From IMG/VR virus record IMGVR_UViG_3300046328_000506, positions 1 to 64,000 of that record: DNA of 64,000 bases, one strand, 5' to 3'. This stretch comes from a virus. The position numbers and the translations under genes were made by a program. Below the pieces are notes generated by a model. That model was not told the origin of the DNA. It saw only the letters and a list, made by a program, of their open reading frames with translations, and searched no databases. Of the stretch, positions 27,017-36,229 are shown piece after piece. Position 1 is the first letter of the stretch, and the number at the start of each line of letters is the position of its first letter.

Positions 27017-28963
27017 TTAGTCGTATTTTAAAAATGATTGCCCCTTTCCAGACATATCATATTGTTGTGCTTTTTGTAAATTCTTTTTAATCTCTTGTAA
27101 TTCAGTATTATATGTTTGGCGTATTGTTGGGTCTGAAAATGATGGATTATTAATCTCTACTAATACAGGCATAGTTACTGCCCTATCTTTACCTAATGGG
27201 GTAGCTCCAATTAACTCTTCTAATTTATCATCATAAGTTTCATCTCTTTTTAAACCAAAAGCATTTTCTGTTTCTTTATTAATGGTTGTTCCTCCAAATA
27301 ATCCAAAAGCACCGCCTGTACTTACCCCATCTTCTTTTCTATTTGTCTCGCTATTCTTAACTTGTAACAAAGGATTTTTAGCAAACACAGTTTCATCTCC
27401 AACTACCTTAACATCAGCATACACTTTATATTGAATAGTTTGTGGTAAAATTTGTGCTGCTCTTGCGTATTGTGCTCTATTTTCAGCAGGAATATTTTTA
27501 TTCATTGCCATCTTTTTGTAGTTTTCTACTTCAGATAACATTCTTTGATACTCTTCTGGATTTACAGGTATTCTTTTAAGATTGTTTCCTTGTGATACAA
27601 TCCTCATTTTTTCCATATTTAACAATCTGCCTTGCCCATCCTTACCGTTTAATTCTCTACCATTTGCAGCCCTAATAGATACGTTTTGTAAGTCAGATAA
27701 TTTTCTAAATTCAGATTTACCATCAAGTCCTTTCATACGAATAGCATCTTCCATTATCTTATCAAAATCACTACCCATAGGAATACCTGTTTCTAATGCT
27801 CCTATTTTAGCACCCGTATCTTTATCAAACATTGTTGGTACACCTTTCCAATCTAATGCTGCATCGCCAGTAGCTACTAAGTGCATGAAATCTTTTTTCT
27901 TTTCCTCCTCTTCATCCCCAGCACCTCTTGCTTTTGATAATGAAGCATCATAATCTATTGTAGATTTACTACCACTAAATGTAGCATTTTTAGCAGCAGC
28001 AGTTTTAGCTATCATTTGATGTATTCTATCTTGTGCTGCATTATGTAATTCTTCACCTTCTAAATTAGTAGTAGCTAATAATTCTGTATATGCTTGACTT
28101 TGTAGTTGTGCTTTTGCATCATTACCCAATCTAAGATAAACAGACTCCATAGCAGATTTAACTTGACCTAAGTTTGATACATTTTTATTACCAGCACCAT
28201 ATTTCATTAGTTCAGCCTGTCCTTGTGGGGAAGTAAACTCTTTATAAACTTGATTATCAGATTCACTTCCTGTTTCTCCTAACTGTTTAAATGCTGAATC
28301 TACATCTTGTATTACAAGCTCTCTGCCCTTACCAAATTGTAGCCACGTACTTGCTTCCCTATTATTTACATATTGTCCTTCACTATCTCTCCTTGCATAT
28401 AAATCAGAGTAGGACATTGTTTTGTACTTATTTTTATTAGCTGCCAATGTACTTGGAGATACAAACTCATCTTTACCTGTTTCTAAATTTGTAGCTAAAA
28501 ACCCACCTTTATCTGGTATAAATACATACTCATTTAGATTCTTTTTACTTTCAGCAGTCTTTAAACTTTCTTTGGTATATTCATAATCACGTTTACCTTC
28601 ATTTACTTTTTGCATATTTATTTGAGTTTCTGCAAGTAAATGTGAAGGTACGGGTGCATAAGGATTTTTAGAAATATAATCAGCTATTTTAGATTGAGCA
28701 TTTTGTATTCTTTCATATTCAGAATTAACATAGTTACTATGCCCTTCTAATTTAGAAAGAGATTCTTTATCAATAGCAGGAGCAGCAGTCTGAGCAGGTT
28801 GTTGTGCAAACTGATACCACTCGTTTTGAATTAACGGCTGTTGAATATAGTCAGGTGATTGTGTTGGAATATAAACCGTTTCACCCTTTAAATAGCCGCC
28901 TCCTTGCAATTTTGCAACTGCATTATTGGTTGGTAATAATTTAACTTTTTTTAAGGGTTTCAT
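27017..28963 (-). CDS. Cargo-type internal virion protein with KLQGGG leader
   Basis: The 648-residue protein starts in an ATGA overlap with the upstream frame and is 19 bases ahead of the giant polymerase gene. Residues 1-23 form a basic leader ending in KLQGGG (18-23), the motif shared with several neighbouring proteins. The rest is soluble and mostly helical, with a Q/A-rich part (FAQQPAQTAAPA) and a KGEEDEEEEKKKD-like acidic patch near the middle. There is no enzymatic motif. Position and leader suggest an internal head protein delivered with the polymerase. Confidence 0.6.
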   Translation of the reverse strand: MKPLKKVKLLPTNNAVAKLQGGGYLKGETVYIPTQSPDYIQQPLIQNEWYQFAQQPAQTAAPAIDKESLSKLEGHSNYVNSEYERIQNAQSKIADYISKNPYAPVPSHLLAETQINMQKVNEGKRDYEYTKESLKTAESKKNLNEYVFIPDKGGFLATNLETGKDEFVSPSTLAANKNKYKTMSYSDLYARRDSEGQYVNNREASTWLQFGKGRELVIQDVDSAFKQLGETGSESDNQVYKEFTSPQGQAELMKYGAGNKNVSNLGQVKSAMESVYLRLGNDAKAQLQSQAYTELLATTNLEGEELHNAAQDRIHQMIAKTAAAKNATFSGSKSTIDYDASLSKARGAGDEEEEKKKDFMHLVATGDAALDWKGVPTMFDKDTGAKIGALETGIPMGSDFDKIMEDAIRMKGLDGKSEFRKLSDLQNVSIRAANGRELNGKDGQGRLLNMEKMRIVSQGNNLKRIPVNPEEYQRMLSEVENYKKMAMNKNIPAENRAQYARAAQILPQTIQYKVYADVKVVGDETVFAKNPLLQVKNSETNRKEDGVSTGGAFGLFGGTTINKETENAFGLKRDETYDDKLEELIGATPLGKDRAVTMPVLVEINNPSFSDPTIRQTYNTELQEIKKNLQKAQQYDMSGKGQSFLKYD

Positions 28964-30492
28964 TTTTTCGGTTTTATTTGATTTAACATTTTCACGTACA
29001 TATTATTCTTATCACCTTTAATTTTTGCAAATAGTTTAGAATACTCTAAGTTCTGTTTGCGTAAATCTTTGATTTCAGCCTTTGATTCCTTGATTTCTTC
29101 TTTGTATCTGATTAATTCTTTTTTGTCTTGCAAAGATACAGTTTTTCCTCCAGATTTATATACCTGTTTATTTTTCTTACCAAACAGTTTTTGAAGTCCT
29201 CTTGATACATTATCTCCACCAGAGTTCAATCCACTTTGTTGTCTTGCTTTTACTCCTGCGTTATATTCTTTTGGTAATTGTTTCATCTGAGCATTTAATC
29301 CACCTTTACCATCAGCACCAGATAATTCTTCATTATATTTTTTTAGTGCTGTAGTTTTAGTTTCAAGTTCTATTTTTCTTTTATCGTAATCTTTCTTTTC
29401 TTCTGGGGTTAATTTATCTAAACCTTTACCTTCATAATGTTTAATGTAAGCATTATCTACATTTAATTCTTTTTCTGCTGTATCTCTCTTACTTGTAACA
29501 TCTGCAATACTACTCCTTACATCATTTGTTTTATCACCATACTCATTCTGTGCTGATTGCTCATCAAATTGATTTGCTAATGCTTGTTTCTGGTCTCTCT
29601 CCATTCTATTACCAAGCATTGTACTTTGCACTTCATCTGCTATATTTAACAAGTGTTGTCTACCAGCTACTTTCTTTTGCAAATCAGCTTGTGCATTTTG
29701 AGCCCTCATAGCATTATTAAACTCAGTTTCCATTCTTCTATTTTCATTTTCTTCACCTTTCACACGATTTCTTTCAGCACTTGCGTTTTGGCTTCTTTGT
29801 GCTAAATCTTGCATTTCAATATTAGATTTATTTGCGTTAGCTTGTAATCCTGTAATAGCATTTAGTGTAGCATCAGTGGTTTGATTTTGATTAACTGCTG
29901 AACGTAAATTTGCAGCATTAGCTTGTTGTTTAGCTACTTCTACTGTATAATTACCAGCACTTGCAGGATTGATTAGATTCTGGTGTAGTTTTTGATAAGC
30001 GTCTTCCCCTGTAATAGGTTTATTAAAAATAGCTTTACCTAATCCTAATAACTTATCGGCAGTTAATCCACTACCTCTTACTCTATTATCTGGTGTAGTA
30101 GCTGTTAAACTTTCATTACCACCTACTCTTAATGCTCCTACTTTTTCAGTCCCATCTGCATTTGATACCGCACCAGTTTCTACAACTTCTTCGTCTGAAC
30201 CTTCTTTAAAAGCTCTTGTATCTATTGCACCATCTTCCTCATTTAATACAACTCCTTTTGAATTAACATATTCCCCATTTTCATTTTGAGATACAGCAAC
30301 TCTATCTACTATATCTTCTCCTTGTGTTTGAGTTGATATAGTAGATGGAATTTTCTTAATAAGGGGATTGATTGGGGATGTAGCTAATGCTGGAATAGCT
30401 GATGATTTAGGAAATAATGTACCAAACTTAGATACATTTCTTTCAGCTAATGGTGTGCCAGGAAGTTTACCTGCTTGTTGAAACGTTAAGAC
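28960..30492 (-). CDS. Downstream frame probably expressed by -1 frameshift; coiled-coil virion protein
   Basis: The open frame runs 510 codons from GTC at 30492 to the stop at 28960. The first 226 codons contain no ATG, GTG or TTG; the first ATG is at 29814. They are protein-like (TFQQAGKLPG, then acidic and Gly-rich parts), so translation almost certainly enters from the left in another frame. The upstream gene ends in A AAA AAG and a -1 slip there gives ...LKKKVLTFQQAG and a 1,197-residue fusion. The C-terminal 284 residues are a charged coiled coil with KQVYKSGG. An indel in the A9 run, or polymerase slippage, would have the same outcome. Confidence 0.6.
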   Translation of the reverse strand, partial: VLTFQQAGKLPGTPLAERNVSKFGTLFPKSSAIPALATSPINPLIKKIPSTISTQTQGEDIVDRVAVSQNENGEYVNSKGVVLNEEDGAIDTRAFKEGSDEEVVETGAVSNADGTEKVGALRVGGNESLTATTPDNRVRGSGLTADKLLGLGKAIFNKPITGEDAYQKLHQNLINPASAGNYTVEVAKQQANAANLRSAVNQNQTTDATLNAITGLQANANKSNIEMQDLAQRSQNASAERNRVKGEENENRRMETEFNNAMRAQNAQADLQKKVAGRQHLLNIADEVQSTMLGNRMERDQKQALANQFDEQSAQNEYGDKTNDVRSSIADVTSKRDTAEKELNVDNAYIKHYEGKGLDKLTPEEKKDYDKRKIELETKTTALKKYNEELSGADGKGGLNAQMKQLPKEYNAGVKARQQSGLNSGGDNVSRGLQKLFGKKNKQVYKSGGKTVSLQDKKELIRYKEEIKESKAEIKDLRKQNLEYSKLFAKIKGDKNNMYVKMLNQIKPKK

Positions 30493-32552
30493 TTTTTTTT
30501 TAAATTATTATCAGAGGATTTTAGATTACCCCCGAACTTCAATGATTGTTTCATATCGTTTTGTGTGTTTGAATTACTCATGTTTAACAATGAATCATTT
30601 AGTTTTTCATCTGAGCCATAGTTTCTTTGAGATAGTTTTCTTTTTTGAGCTATTAAAGTTTCAGCATATCTTCTAAGTTCTTTATCTCTTAAATCAGTAT
30701 TATTGGCTACGTTAGAATAAGATTTAGTACCACTAACACCTTGTTTAATTTGTCTACTTTTATCTAACTCTTTCATAATACCATCTAACTCACTATCAAT
30801 TCTTGCTATTTCTTTCTTTAAGTTATTACCCATGCCATCAGAAATACCAACATTACCAGCTCTATTTTTAAATTGGCTTGAATATTGGTTTTGACTTTGC
30901 ATGTTTATACCGCCTTGCTGAAATAATCTACCACCATTTTCTTTTACAGGTAAATACTTTCCTGCTGTGTTTGCTATCTGTTGAGTGCCTTGACCAAGTA
31001 ATTTTGAAGTATTGCCAGCAATAGATTTAGCTCCTTCACCAATCATGCCAACATCTTTATAACTCATGCTGTAAACTTTCTTAATTACATCTTTTCCTAC
31101 TTGAGGAAACATTTTATAAACCTTTTCTAAATTACCACCCGTAGTTTGCAATGCTTCTGATATTTTCACAAGTTTATCTGCTCCTGCTGTTATTGCTGTA
31201 CTTCCTATTTTACCTACAGTGTTTGCTGTGTTAGCTATTGTGCTTAATCCACCAGAAGTTGCTCCTGTACCAAGTTGTAATGTTTTTTGTACTATTGGGG
31301 CTGCTTTTGAAACTACCTCAGATGCCTTACCTGCGACTTGAGCACCTTTAACAAGTGTAGTACCTAAACCAGAAGTAGCTACTCCAGCAGCAAAGTCTTT
31401 TCTTGCACCACTTAAAGTTTTAACTAACTCATTTATATCGCTATCAGACATAGACATAAATTTACTTACACCTTTATTGTAATTAGAACTTCCTGGCATT
31501 TTACTTACGTGAGCTCTTGTGAGAAGTTCTGCGTATAATTTCTTTTTTTCCGGTGTTAGTGTTTGAGATTGTGATTGAGAACTATCACCTCCAACAAGCA
31601 CTGTACTTTTTGTAGATAGTGGGTTAAACGGCTCGCTACCGCCAAGACCTTCTCTAAAAGCGTCTTCTTTTGGATTTCTATTTTCAGTAGAGCCAATGTA
31701 TTTAGCATTAGCATCAATCATTCCTCTATTAAATAATTCACTTTTGATTTTTGTGTCAAGTTCTTTTTGATTAGCTTTTGCTCCACCACCTTTATTCCAT
31801 AAATCACGATAAGCATCTTGTAATTCTGGATAGTTTCTCCAAGAATTAAACATATCACTTCTTTGTTTTCCAGCTAATTTACTTTCTTCACTTTCTTTTT
31901 TACCTGTTCCACCACCATTTGTCTTAGTTCCAGTTTTAACATCAGTAGGTTTTACTTTTTCTTTTGGTAAAGCATCTTCTACATCTCTTTCGTCAGCTTC
32001 AGTAGGGGCATACTCAACTGGTTTTTGTGTAGTAGATTCTGTTTGTTTTTTACCTACATAATCTTTTGTAGTATTAAAATACTTTAGTATAGCATTTGCT
32101 TCATTAAGCCTTTTGCTTTCATTTTTTGTAGGTACTTCATCATCACTTTTACCTTTAAATATTTTTTGTAATAATTCACCAGCACCAGTTCTTGACCGTT
32201 TTACTTCACCTGTTTCAGAATCTATTGGTTGAATTTCTTTTGTTTTTGTGTCAAACCTATACTGTGTAGGATTTTTTTCTAAATGCCGCACAGCAGCTTT
32301 TAATGATTTTATTTCACTTTTTCCTAATTTCCTACCACCAATTTTACCAGAGTTGATAGCTGCGTTCATCATACTCATATTTGAACGAATACCTTCATCA
32401 GCAGATTCTTTTAATCTTTCTTCTGATAATTGTGTAGTGGTATTATACAGTTTCTTATACCCAAGCATTTCCCCTTTGTCTTGCTTTTCTTTCTTTTCCG
32501 ATTTTCCACCTTCTTGAAATTTACGTACAGTAGATATTAATTCTAATTTCAT
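30486..32552 (-). CDS. Cargo-type internal virion protein with KFQEGG leader
   Basis: This 688-residue product begins with a basic leader ending in KFQEGG (11-16). It continues as charged low-complexity sequence to about residue 330, then has a long Ala/Gly-rich hydrophobic part (about 385-480, with VVSKAAPIVQ and STAITAGADK), which resembles membrane-active ejection proteins. A second copy of the motif, LFQQGG, follows near residue 550, and the tail is polar with KFGG. It ends LKKKS-stop at a poly-A slippery site, where part of the ribosomes may continue into the next frame. Its role in the ejected core is inferred. Confidence 0.6.
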   Translation of the reverse strand: MKLELISTVRKFQEGGKSEKKEKQDKGEMLGYKKLYNTTTQLSEERLKESADEGIRSNMSMMNAAINSGKIGGRKLGKSEIKSLKAAVRHLEKNPTQYRFDTKTKEIQPIDSETGEVKRSRTGAGELLQKIFKGKSDDEVPTKNESKRLNEANAILKYFNTTKDYVGKKQTESTTQKPVEYAPTEADERDVEDALPKEKVKPTDVKTGTKTNGGGTGKKESEESKLAGKQRSDMFNSWRNYPELQDAYRDLWNKGGGAKANQKELDTKIKSELFNRGMIDANAKYIGSTENRNPKEDAFREGLGGSEPFNPLSTKSTVLVGGDSSQSQSQTLTPEKKKLYAELLTRAHVSKMPGSSNYNKGVSKFMSMSDSDINELVKTLSGARKDFAAGVATSGLGTTLVKGAQVAGKASEVVSKAAPIVQKTLQLGTGATSGGLSTIANTANTVGKIGSTAITAGADKLVKISEALQTTGGNLEKVYKMFPQVGKDVIKKVYSMSYKDVGMIGEGAKSIAGNTSKLLGQGTQQIANTAGKYLPVKENGGRLFQQGGINMQSQNQYSSQFKNRAGNVGISDGMGNNLKKEIARIDSELDGIMKELDKSRQIKQGVSGTKSYSNVANNTDLRDKELRRYAETLIAQKRKLSQRNYGSDEKLNDSLLNMSNSNTQNDMKQSLKFGGNLKSSDNNLKKKS
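30492..30505 (-). promoter_or_regulatory. Slippery sequence T TTA AAA AAA AAG (A9 run)
   Basis: On the - strand the upstream gene reads AAT TTA AAA AAA AAG TCT TAA. It therefore contains both T TTA AAA and A AAA AAG heptamers in the zero frame; A AAA AAG is the classical dnaX -1 slippery sequence. A stop codon follows one codon after AAG. A weak 4-bp hairpin (CAGG/CCTG) lies about 20 bases downstream. A run of nine A is also long enough for transcriptional slippage. Confidence 0.5.
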
Positions 32553-32580
32553 TTCTTTCTAATTTATATTGTTTACAAAT

Positions 32581-32859
32581 TTAAACATTTGTATTGGAAG
32601 ATTGTATAAGTATATCTTCTTCTAATTTAGTATAGCTAATTCCCAATGCCCTTAAATGCTCTGGAAATTCACTCAGGAACAACATCTCTATCTGAGATGT
32701 ATTATCTCTGTCATCATCCGTAAGTATGTCTAATAGCCTCTTAATGATAAATAGCACTATGTCTATAATAGGCTTTGCTGCACTTGTGTTTGACAAGGAT
32801 TTAGCTAACAAATCTATAAGAGTATTAAGTCCAAGTTTAATAAAATATTTGAATAACAT
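32581..32859 (-). CDS. Small amphipathic protein next to the endolysin
   Basis: The 92-residue protein begins one base after the amidase stop. Its first half has hydrophobic and helical stretches (YFIKLGLNTLIDLLAK, PIIDIVLFIIKRLLDIL) and the second half is acidic and polar. The position directly after an amidase is typical for holin or other lysis-accessory genes, but the hydrophobic parts carry charged residues and are not classical transmembrane segments. I therefore call it a lysis-cassette neighbour of unknown role. Confidence 0.5.
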   Translation of the reverse strand: MLFKYFIKLGLNTLIDLLAKSLSNTSAAKPIIDIVLFIIKRLLDILTDDDRDNTSQIEMLFLSEFPEHLRALGISYTKLEEDILIQSSNTNV

Positions 32860-32860
32860 A

Positions 32861-33352
32861 TTAATATTTGTTATGTTTTAAAATTGTAAAATTATCTTTA
32901 TCATAAATATTTTTTTTAGGGACACCAAGTTCTTGTAAGTATTTTGGAACTGAAAAACAAGGGCATGCTTTTGCTGCAATTTGGTTATGACCTAAGATAA
33001 TAATCTCTGGATATTCTTTCAAATACCATTCAATTATTTCTTTCATTTTTTCTTTTTGTATGTCTGTACGATTATCAATAGGTTGTCCTTTTGCAGTTAT
33101 TCCGCCAATATACGATATGTTTATTGAATTACTATTTGATATATCAATGGTTTCATTTTTATATGCTTGAACTCCATTTGAAGGTTTGGTATTATCTATG
33201 TAACGTTTTACAACTCCATCTGGTTGTATAGTAACATGATAACCCTCTCTTTTCCACTTTAAAGAATTAAGGAAGAAGTGTTGTAGTTTCTGCCAATTCC
33301 AAGTTTGAGGACTGGCTGTTGTGTGTATTACTAAATATTTTATTGTTCTCAT
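32861..33352 (-). CDS. N-acetylmuramoyl-L-alanine amidase (T7 lysozyme-like endolysin)
   Basis: The 163-residue enzyme has the Amidase_2 fold. Zinc ligands are H10 (VIHTTAS), H122 (LGHNQ) and C130 (KACPCF); Y38 and K128 match the catalytic tyrosine and lysine of T7 lysozyme. The length is normal for a single-domain phage amidase and there is no cell-wall-binding domain or signal peptide, so a partner is needed to reach the periplasm. It cleaves the amide bond between muramic acid and L-alanine in peptidoglycan at lysis. It lies between a DUF1353 protein and a small amphipathic protein, forming the lysis block. Confidence 0.9.
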   Translation of the reverse strand: MRTIKYLVIHTTASPQTWNWQKLQHFFLNSLKWKREGYHVTIQPDGVVKRYIDNTKPSNGVQAYKNETIDISNSNSINISYIGGITAKGQPIDNRTDIQKEKMKEIIEWYLKEYPEIIILGHNQIAAKACPCFSVPKYLQELGVPKKNIYDKDNFTILKHNKY

Positions 33353-33367
33353 GTGTGTTGTTTTGTC

Positions 33368-33733
33368 TTAACGTGTTAGTTTTACAAATATACCACCAAA
33401 TAATCTAACTGCTCTATAGTAGATTTTAGCGTACTTAAAGTTGTTTTCTTGCATCATTTTTAAAAACAAATCATCTATTTCTTTTCTTGTAAAAGGCATA
33501 CCATTTTCTAAGAATTGGTATAAAGCATCATGTACTAAAGAAGGATAATAAGTTTCTTTAAAATCTGGTGATAACGTAGTCCCATCCCAAGCATATCCAG
33601 CTTTTACAACCACATCTCCCCTTTTATCAATAATTACCCAAATCTTACCAAGTAAATCTCTACCTGTAAAAGATTTATTCTTTATCTCAGTAGAGTATGT
33701 AAAGTCTTTCTCTAATGTAAATTTATATTTCAT
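33368..33733 (-). CDS. DUF1353-family phage protein
   Basis: The 121-residue product has the family pattern of a conserved aspartate after an aromatic strand (AGYAWDGTTLSPD) and the motif SLVHDALYQ, with an acidic pair (EIDDLF) downstream. DUF1353 proteins are widespread in phages of Gram-negative hosts and often sit with lysis genes; a hydrolase role has been suggested from the conserved HD but is unproven. It is one gene upstream of the endolysin here and overlaps the previous gene by four bases. Confidence 0.65.
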   Translation of the reverse strand: MKYKFTLEKDFTYSTEIKNKSFTGRDLLGKIWVIIDKRGDVVVKAGYAWDGTTLSPDFKETYYPSLVHDALYQFLENGMPFTRKEIDDLFLKMMQENNFKYAKIYYRAVRLFGGIFVKLTR

Positions 33734-33960
33734 AAGTAGTTATATAAGATTTTAGTGAGCATTTCGTTTATTGGTAAGTTTTTGTAAGTATCAAAATCCT
33801 TTCCAATTAAAAATATAGGAATACCTGATACTGTAGTGGAATTACCCTTGTATGTTACAATAATATCATAGACTATATTAATGTATGTTTCTGTTAAATC
33901 ATAATTAATAATATCTACATTTCTTTCTATTCCATGATTAGATGGTATTTTTATTATCAT
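33730..33960 (-). CDS. Small hypothetical protein at the head of the lysis block
   Basis: The 76-residue protein starts at ATG 33960, right behind the terminator hairpin of the fibre block, and overlaps the DUF1353 gene by four bases. It looks beta-rich (YINIVYDIIVTYKGN) with no export or membrane signal. The family is not recognised. Confidence 0.55.
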   Translation of the reverse strand: MIIKIPSNHGIERNVDIINYDLTETYINIVYDIIVTYKGNSTTVSGIPIFLIGKDFDTYKNLPINEMLTKILYNYL

Positions 33961-33963
33961 GTT

Positions 33964-34003
33964 AGTAAAAATGGTTCTAACCTTTTTAAAATTAGAACCA
34001 TTT
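33964..34003 (-). terminator. Rho-independent terminator after the fibre block
   Basis: AAATGGTTCTAA (33969-33980) and TTAGAACCATTT (33992-34003) form a perfect 12-bp stem with an 11-base loop. Read on the - strand, the stem is followed by TTTTTAC. It begins 15 bases after the stop of the last fibre-block gene and would separate adhesin from lysis transcription. Confidence 0.8.
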
Positions 34004-34017
34004 AGTTTTTTAAGTTA

Positions 34018-34437
34018 TTATAAATTAGTCCAATTTGCCCAAGATTTAAACTCATCTACTTTATTATCTGAAACTAACTGAAGATAGCTTTCTAAAGCTA
34101 TATCTTGTAAATCAGTAGTAGTAGAAGTTTGTAATGTTAATACTGCGTTTTCAATAGTCCAAGTCATTGTAATTTCATAAGTAAAAGCACCAGTGTTAAC
34201 TAAAGAATATGTACCATTACTGCTTGTATCTTGAATACTAAATTCAGGTAACTGTTTGTATGCACTTTCAGCATTTTGTACTACATTCTGACAAATATTT
34301 ATAAATTCTTCAGAAGCTTCCGTATAAGGGACTGTAATTGTATTTACAAGCGTTTGACTTACGTTAATATTTGCTTCAATTCCAATTGTATAAGGAATAA
34401 TTGGCGTTCCTGTAGAAATAATTTGATAACTGTTCAT
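34018..34437 (-). CDS. Small structural-type protein at the end of the fibre block
   Basis: This 139-residue beta-rich protein (FTYEITMTWTIENAVLTL) is the last gene before the terminator. It lacks signals and known motifs. The threonine/serine/asparagine-rich composition matches the surrounding fibre genes, so it may be a fibre chaperone or minor tip protein. That is inferred from position only. Confidence 0.5.
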   Translation of the reverse strand: MNSYQIISTGTPIIPYTIGIEANINVSQTLVNTITVPYTEASEEFINICQNVVQNAESAYKQLPEFSIQDTSSNGTYSLVNTGAFTYEITMTWTIENAVLTLQTSTTTDLQDIALESYLQLVSDNKVDEFKSWANWTNL

Positions 34438-34456
34438 TTGTTTTTTATTTTAATTG

Positions 34457-36226
34457 TTAAAAATATGTTGTTGAAACTACTACTTCATTGGCGACTCCTG
34501 TTGCTGTATTGTCATTATTTACTATACCCGATGTAATGGCTAAACTAAAACCTGTCGGAAGTCTTATTCCAAATGCACCACAATCTATAGAAACACTCTG
34601 CCCTGCTGGAATAAAATAATTCAATGTAGCATTTGTAGTTCCCATTACAACTGAAGCACTCAAAGAGTTAAATATTTTCAACCATCTTCCTGTCGCAGAT
34701 ATATTACTACAATGTATATTATTCAATACTGTAGCACCTGATTTAATTTGAATTAAACTATTTGTAGCATTAGACACTATATTAGTATGTGTAGAAGCCC
34801 CTTGTGCTGTGCTACCTACATTTGTTACTACACTGTTTGCACCTAAATTGGCAGTTACTGTACCTGAAACAGCTTGGGTATTTACATAAGTAGGAATTGT
34901 AGATTGTAAACCGTTTACTAATAAAGTAGTTGTTCCTCCTGTAGTTGCTGTAGTAAGCCTTAAAATAAAATATCTCGCTATTACATTTGTTATTCTTAAA
35001 GCCGTAGTATTAAAAGTACCAGAAATACCTCCACCAATAGGGTCAAATAACTGCCCATTTTGTCTTACGGCTAAAGTAGGGTCATTACTCCACTGCCCTG
35101 TAATTACACCTGTCGTACCTATTGAAGTACATTGTATAGATAAACTTCTAAGTTGTGAGCAATCTATTACTAATAAATCTGTGTTGATAGGTATCACTCC
35201 TACTTGTGAAAAAGAAAATGGTGTTAATGGTACTTGTGTTGCTTGAATATTTTCGCTAGCACTCATTACACCTATCTCTAACTTATTGTGATTTTTACAA
35301 GTAATATAATCAAGAATAATGTTGGTATTAGTTGCAGGAGGAGTTGCTCCATTTAATACTGCAACACCAGCACCCATTGTATCATATTGACTTGGAATAA
35401 CCCTTGTATGTCTTGCTACTCTTATTTCGTTAATATAAAAAACTACTTCTTCAGTAAGTAATTCGACACGATATTCTAAACTTGTTGCTGTAGTTAAACC
35501 GTTTGGAATTGTTACAACTGTCTCTTGAATTTCATTACCTGTCGGAGCTATTGTTGGATTTCTTGCAGTTTGACATTTTATTGTAGTATTTGTCGTACCA
35601 TCTGCTTGAAATCTTGCAAACCATTTAGTAGGAGAACCCTCATCATTTAAACCAATATTAATTGTCTGATTTATAATTCTTTGAGATATACTTAAACCTG
35701 CTCTATATACTAATGGAGCTACATCAACAAATCTACCTAATACTGTTACAGCACTTGCTGTAGTTCCTGCGGCTATCGTAGCTGCTCCAGAAGCCACTGA
35801 TGTTGTTGCTCCTGTTCCAGTAAAACTTCTTACTATTTGTCTACTTGCTACACCTGTTGTAGTTGCCCCTGTATAAGGTGTTTCAAGAATTATTTGTGTA
35901 GGAGTAATTGTATCTATTTGAACAAGTGTGCTCTCAGCATGACCGTCAATATTTACATAATCACCTGCTTTTACATCATAAGTATTAAATGCTGTTCCCG
36001 TAACTATATCACTTCCATTTGTAAAAGTACAAGTGCCAATACTAACTCTTAAAGAAGTATTTGCAAAGTTTACTCTAAAAGTACCTTCATCTGTTAAAGC
36101 AGCACCTCTCATCATAAGATTACCATCTGCATCAAAAGAGGCTTCTACTACATCTGGCGCAATAGGAGCTACTGGAGGATAATAATCTTTTTGTATTCCG
36201 TTTAATCTAAAATTTTCTGCGTACAT
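34457..36226 (-). CDS. Tail or head fibre / adhesin protein
   Basis: The 589-residue protein is rich in T, S, N, G and V, with a long succession of predicted beta strands and few charged residues, as in phage fibres. It starts with a more mixed N-terminal part (FRLNGIQKDYYPPVAP, then FDADGNLMMRG), likely the attachment region, followed by repeated beta units. There is no catalytic motif. It sits in the middle of the fibre block, four bases downstream of a small collar-like gene. It probably takes part in host-surface binding. Confidence 0.6.
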   Translation of the reverse strand: MYAENFRLNGIQKDYYPPVAPIAPDVVEASFDADGNLMMRGAALTDEGTFRVNFANTSLRVSIGTCTFTNGSDIVTGTAFNTYDVKAGDYVNIDGHAESTLVQIDTITPTQIILETPYTGATTTGVASRQIVRSFTGTGATTSVASGAATIAAGTTASAVTVLGRFVDVAPLVYRAGLSISQRIINQTINIGLNDEGSPTKWFARFQADGTTNTTIKCQTARNPTIAPTGNEIQETVVTIPNGLTTATSLEYRVELLTEEVVFYINEIRVARHTRVIPSQYDTMGAGVAVLNGATPPATNTNIILDYITCKNHNKLEIGVMSASENIQATQVPLTPFSFSQVGVIPINTDLLVIDCSQLRSLSIQCTSIGTTGVITGQWSNDPTLAVRQNGQLFDPIGGGISGTFNTTALRITNVIARYFILRLTTATTGGTTTLLVNGLQSTIPTYVNTQAVSGTVTANLGANSVVTNVGSTAQGASTHTNIVSNATNSLIQIKSGATVLNNIHCSNISATGRWLKIFNSLSASVVMGTTNATLNYFIPAGQSVSIDCGAFGIRLPTGFSLAITSGIVNNDNTATGVANEVVVSTTYF

Positions 36227-36229
36227 ATA

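Noticed and set aside
28960-29814. ATG 29814 as the true start of a separate 284-residue protein
   Set aside because: The 226 codons upstream in the same frame are stop-free and protein-like, so the ATG is probably internal; it remains possible as a secondary start.
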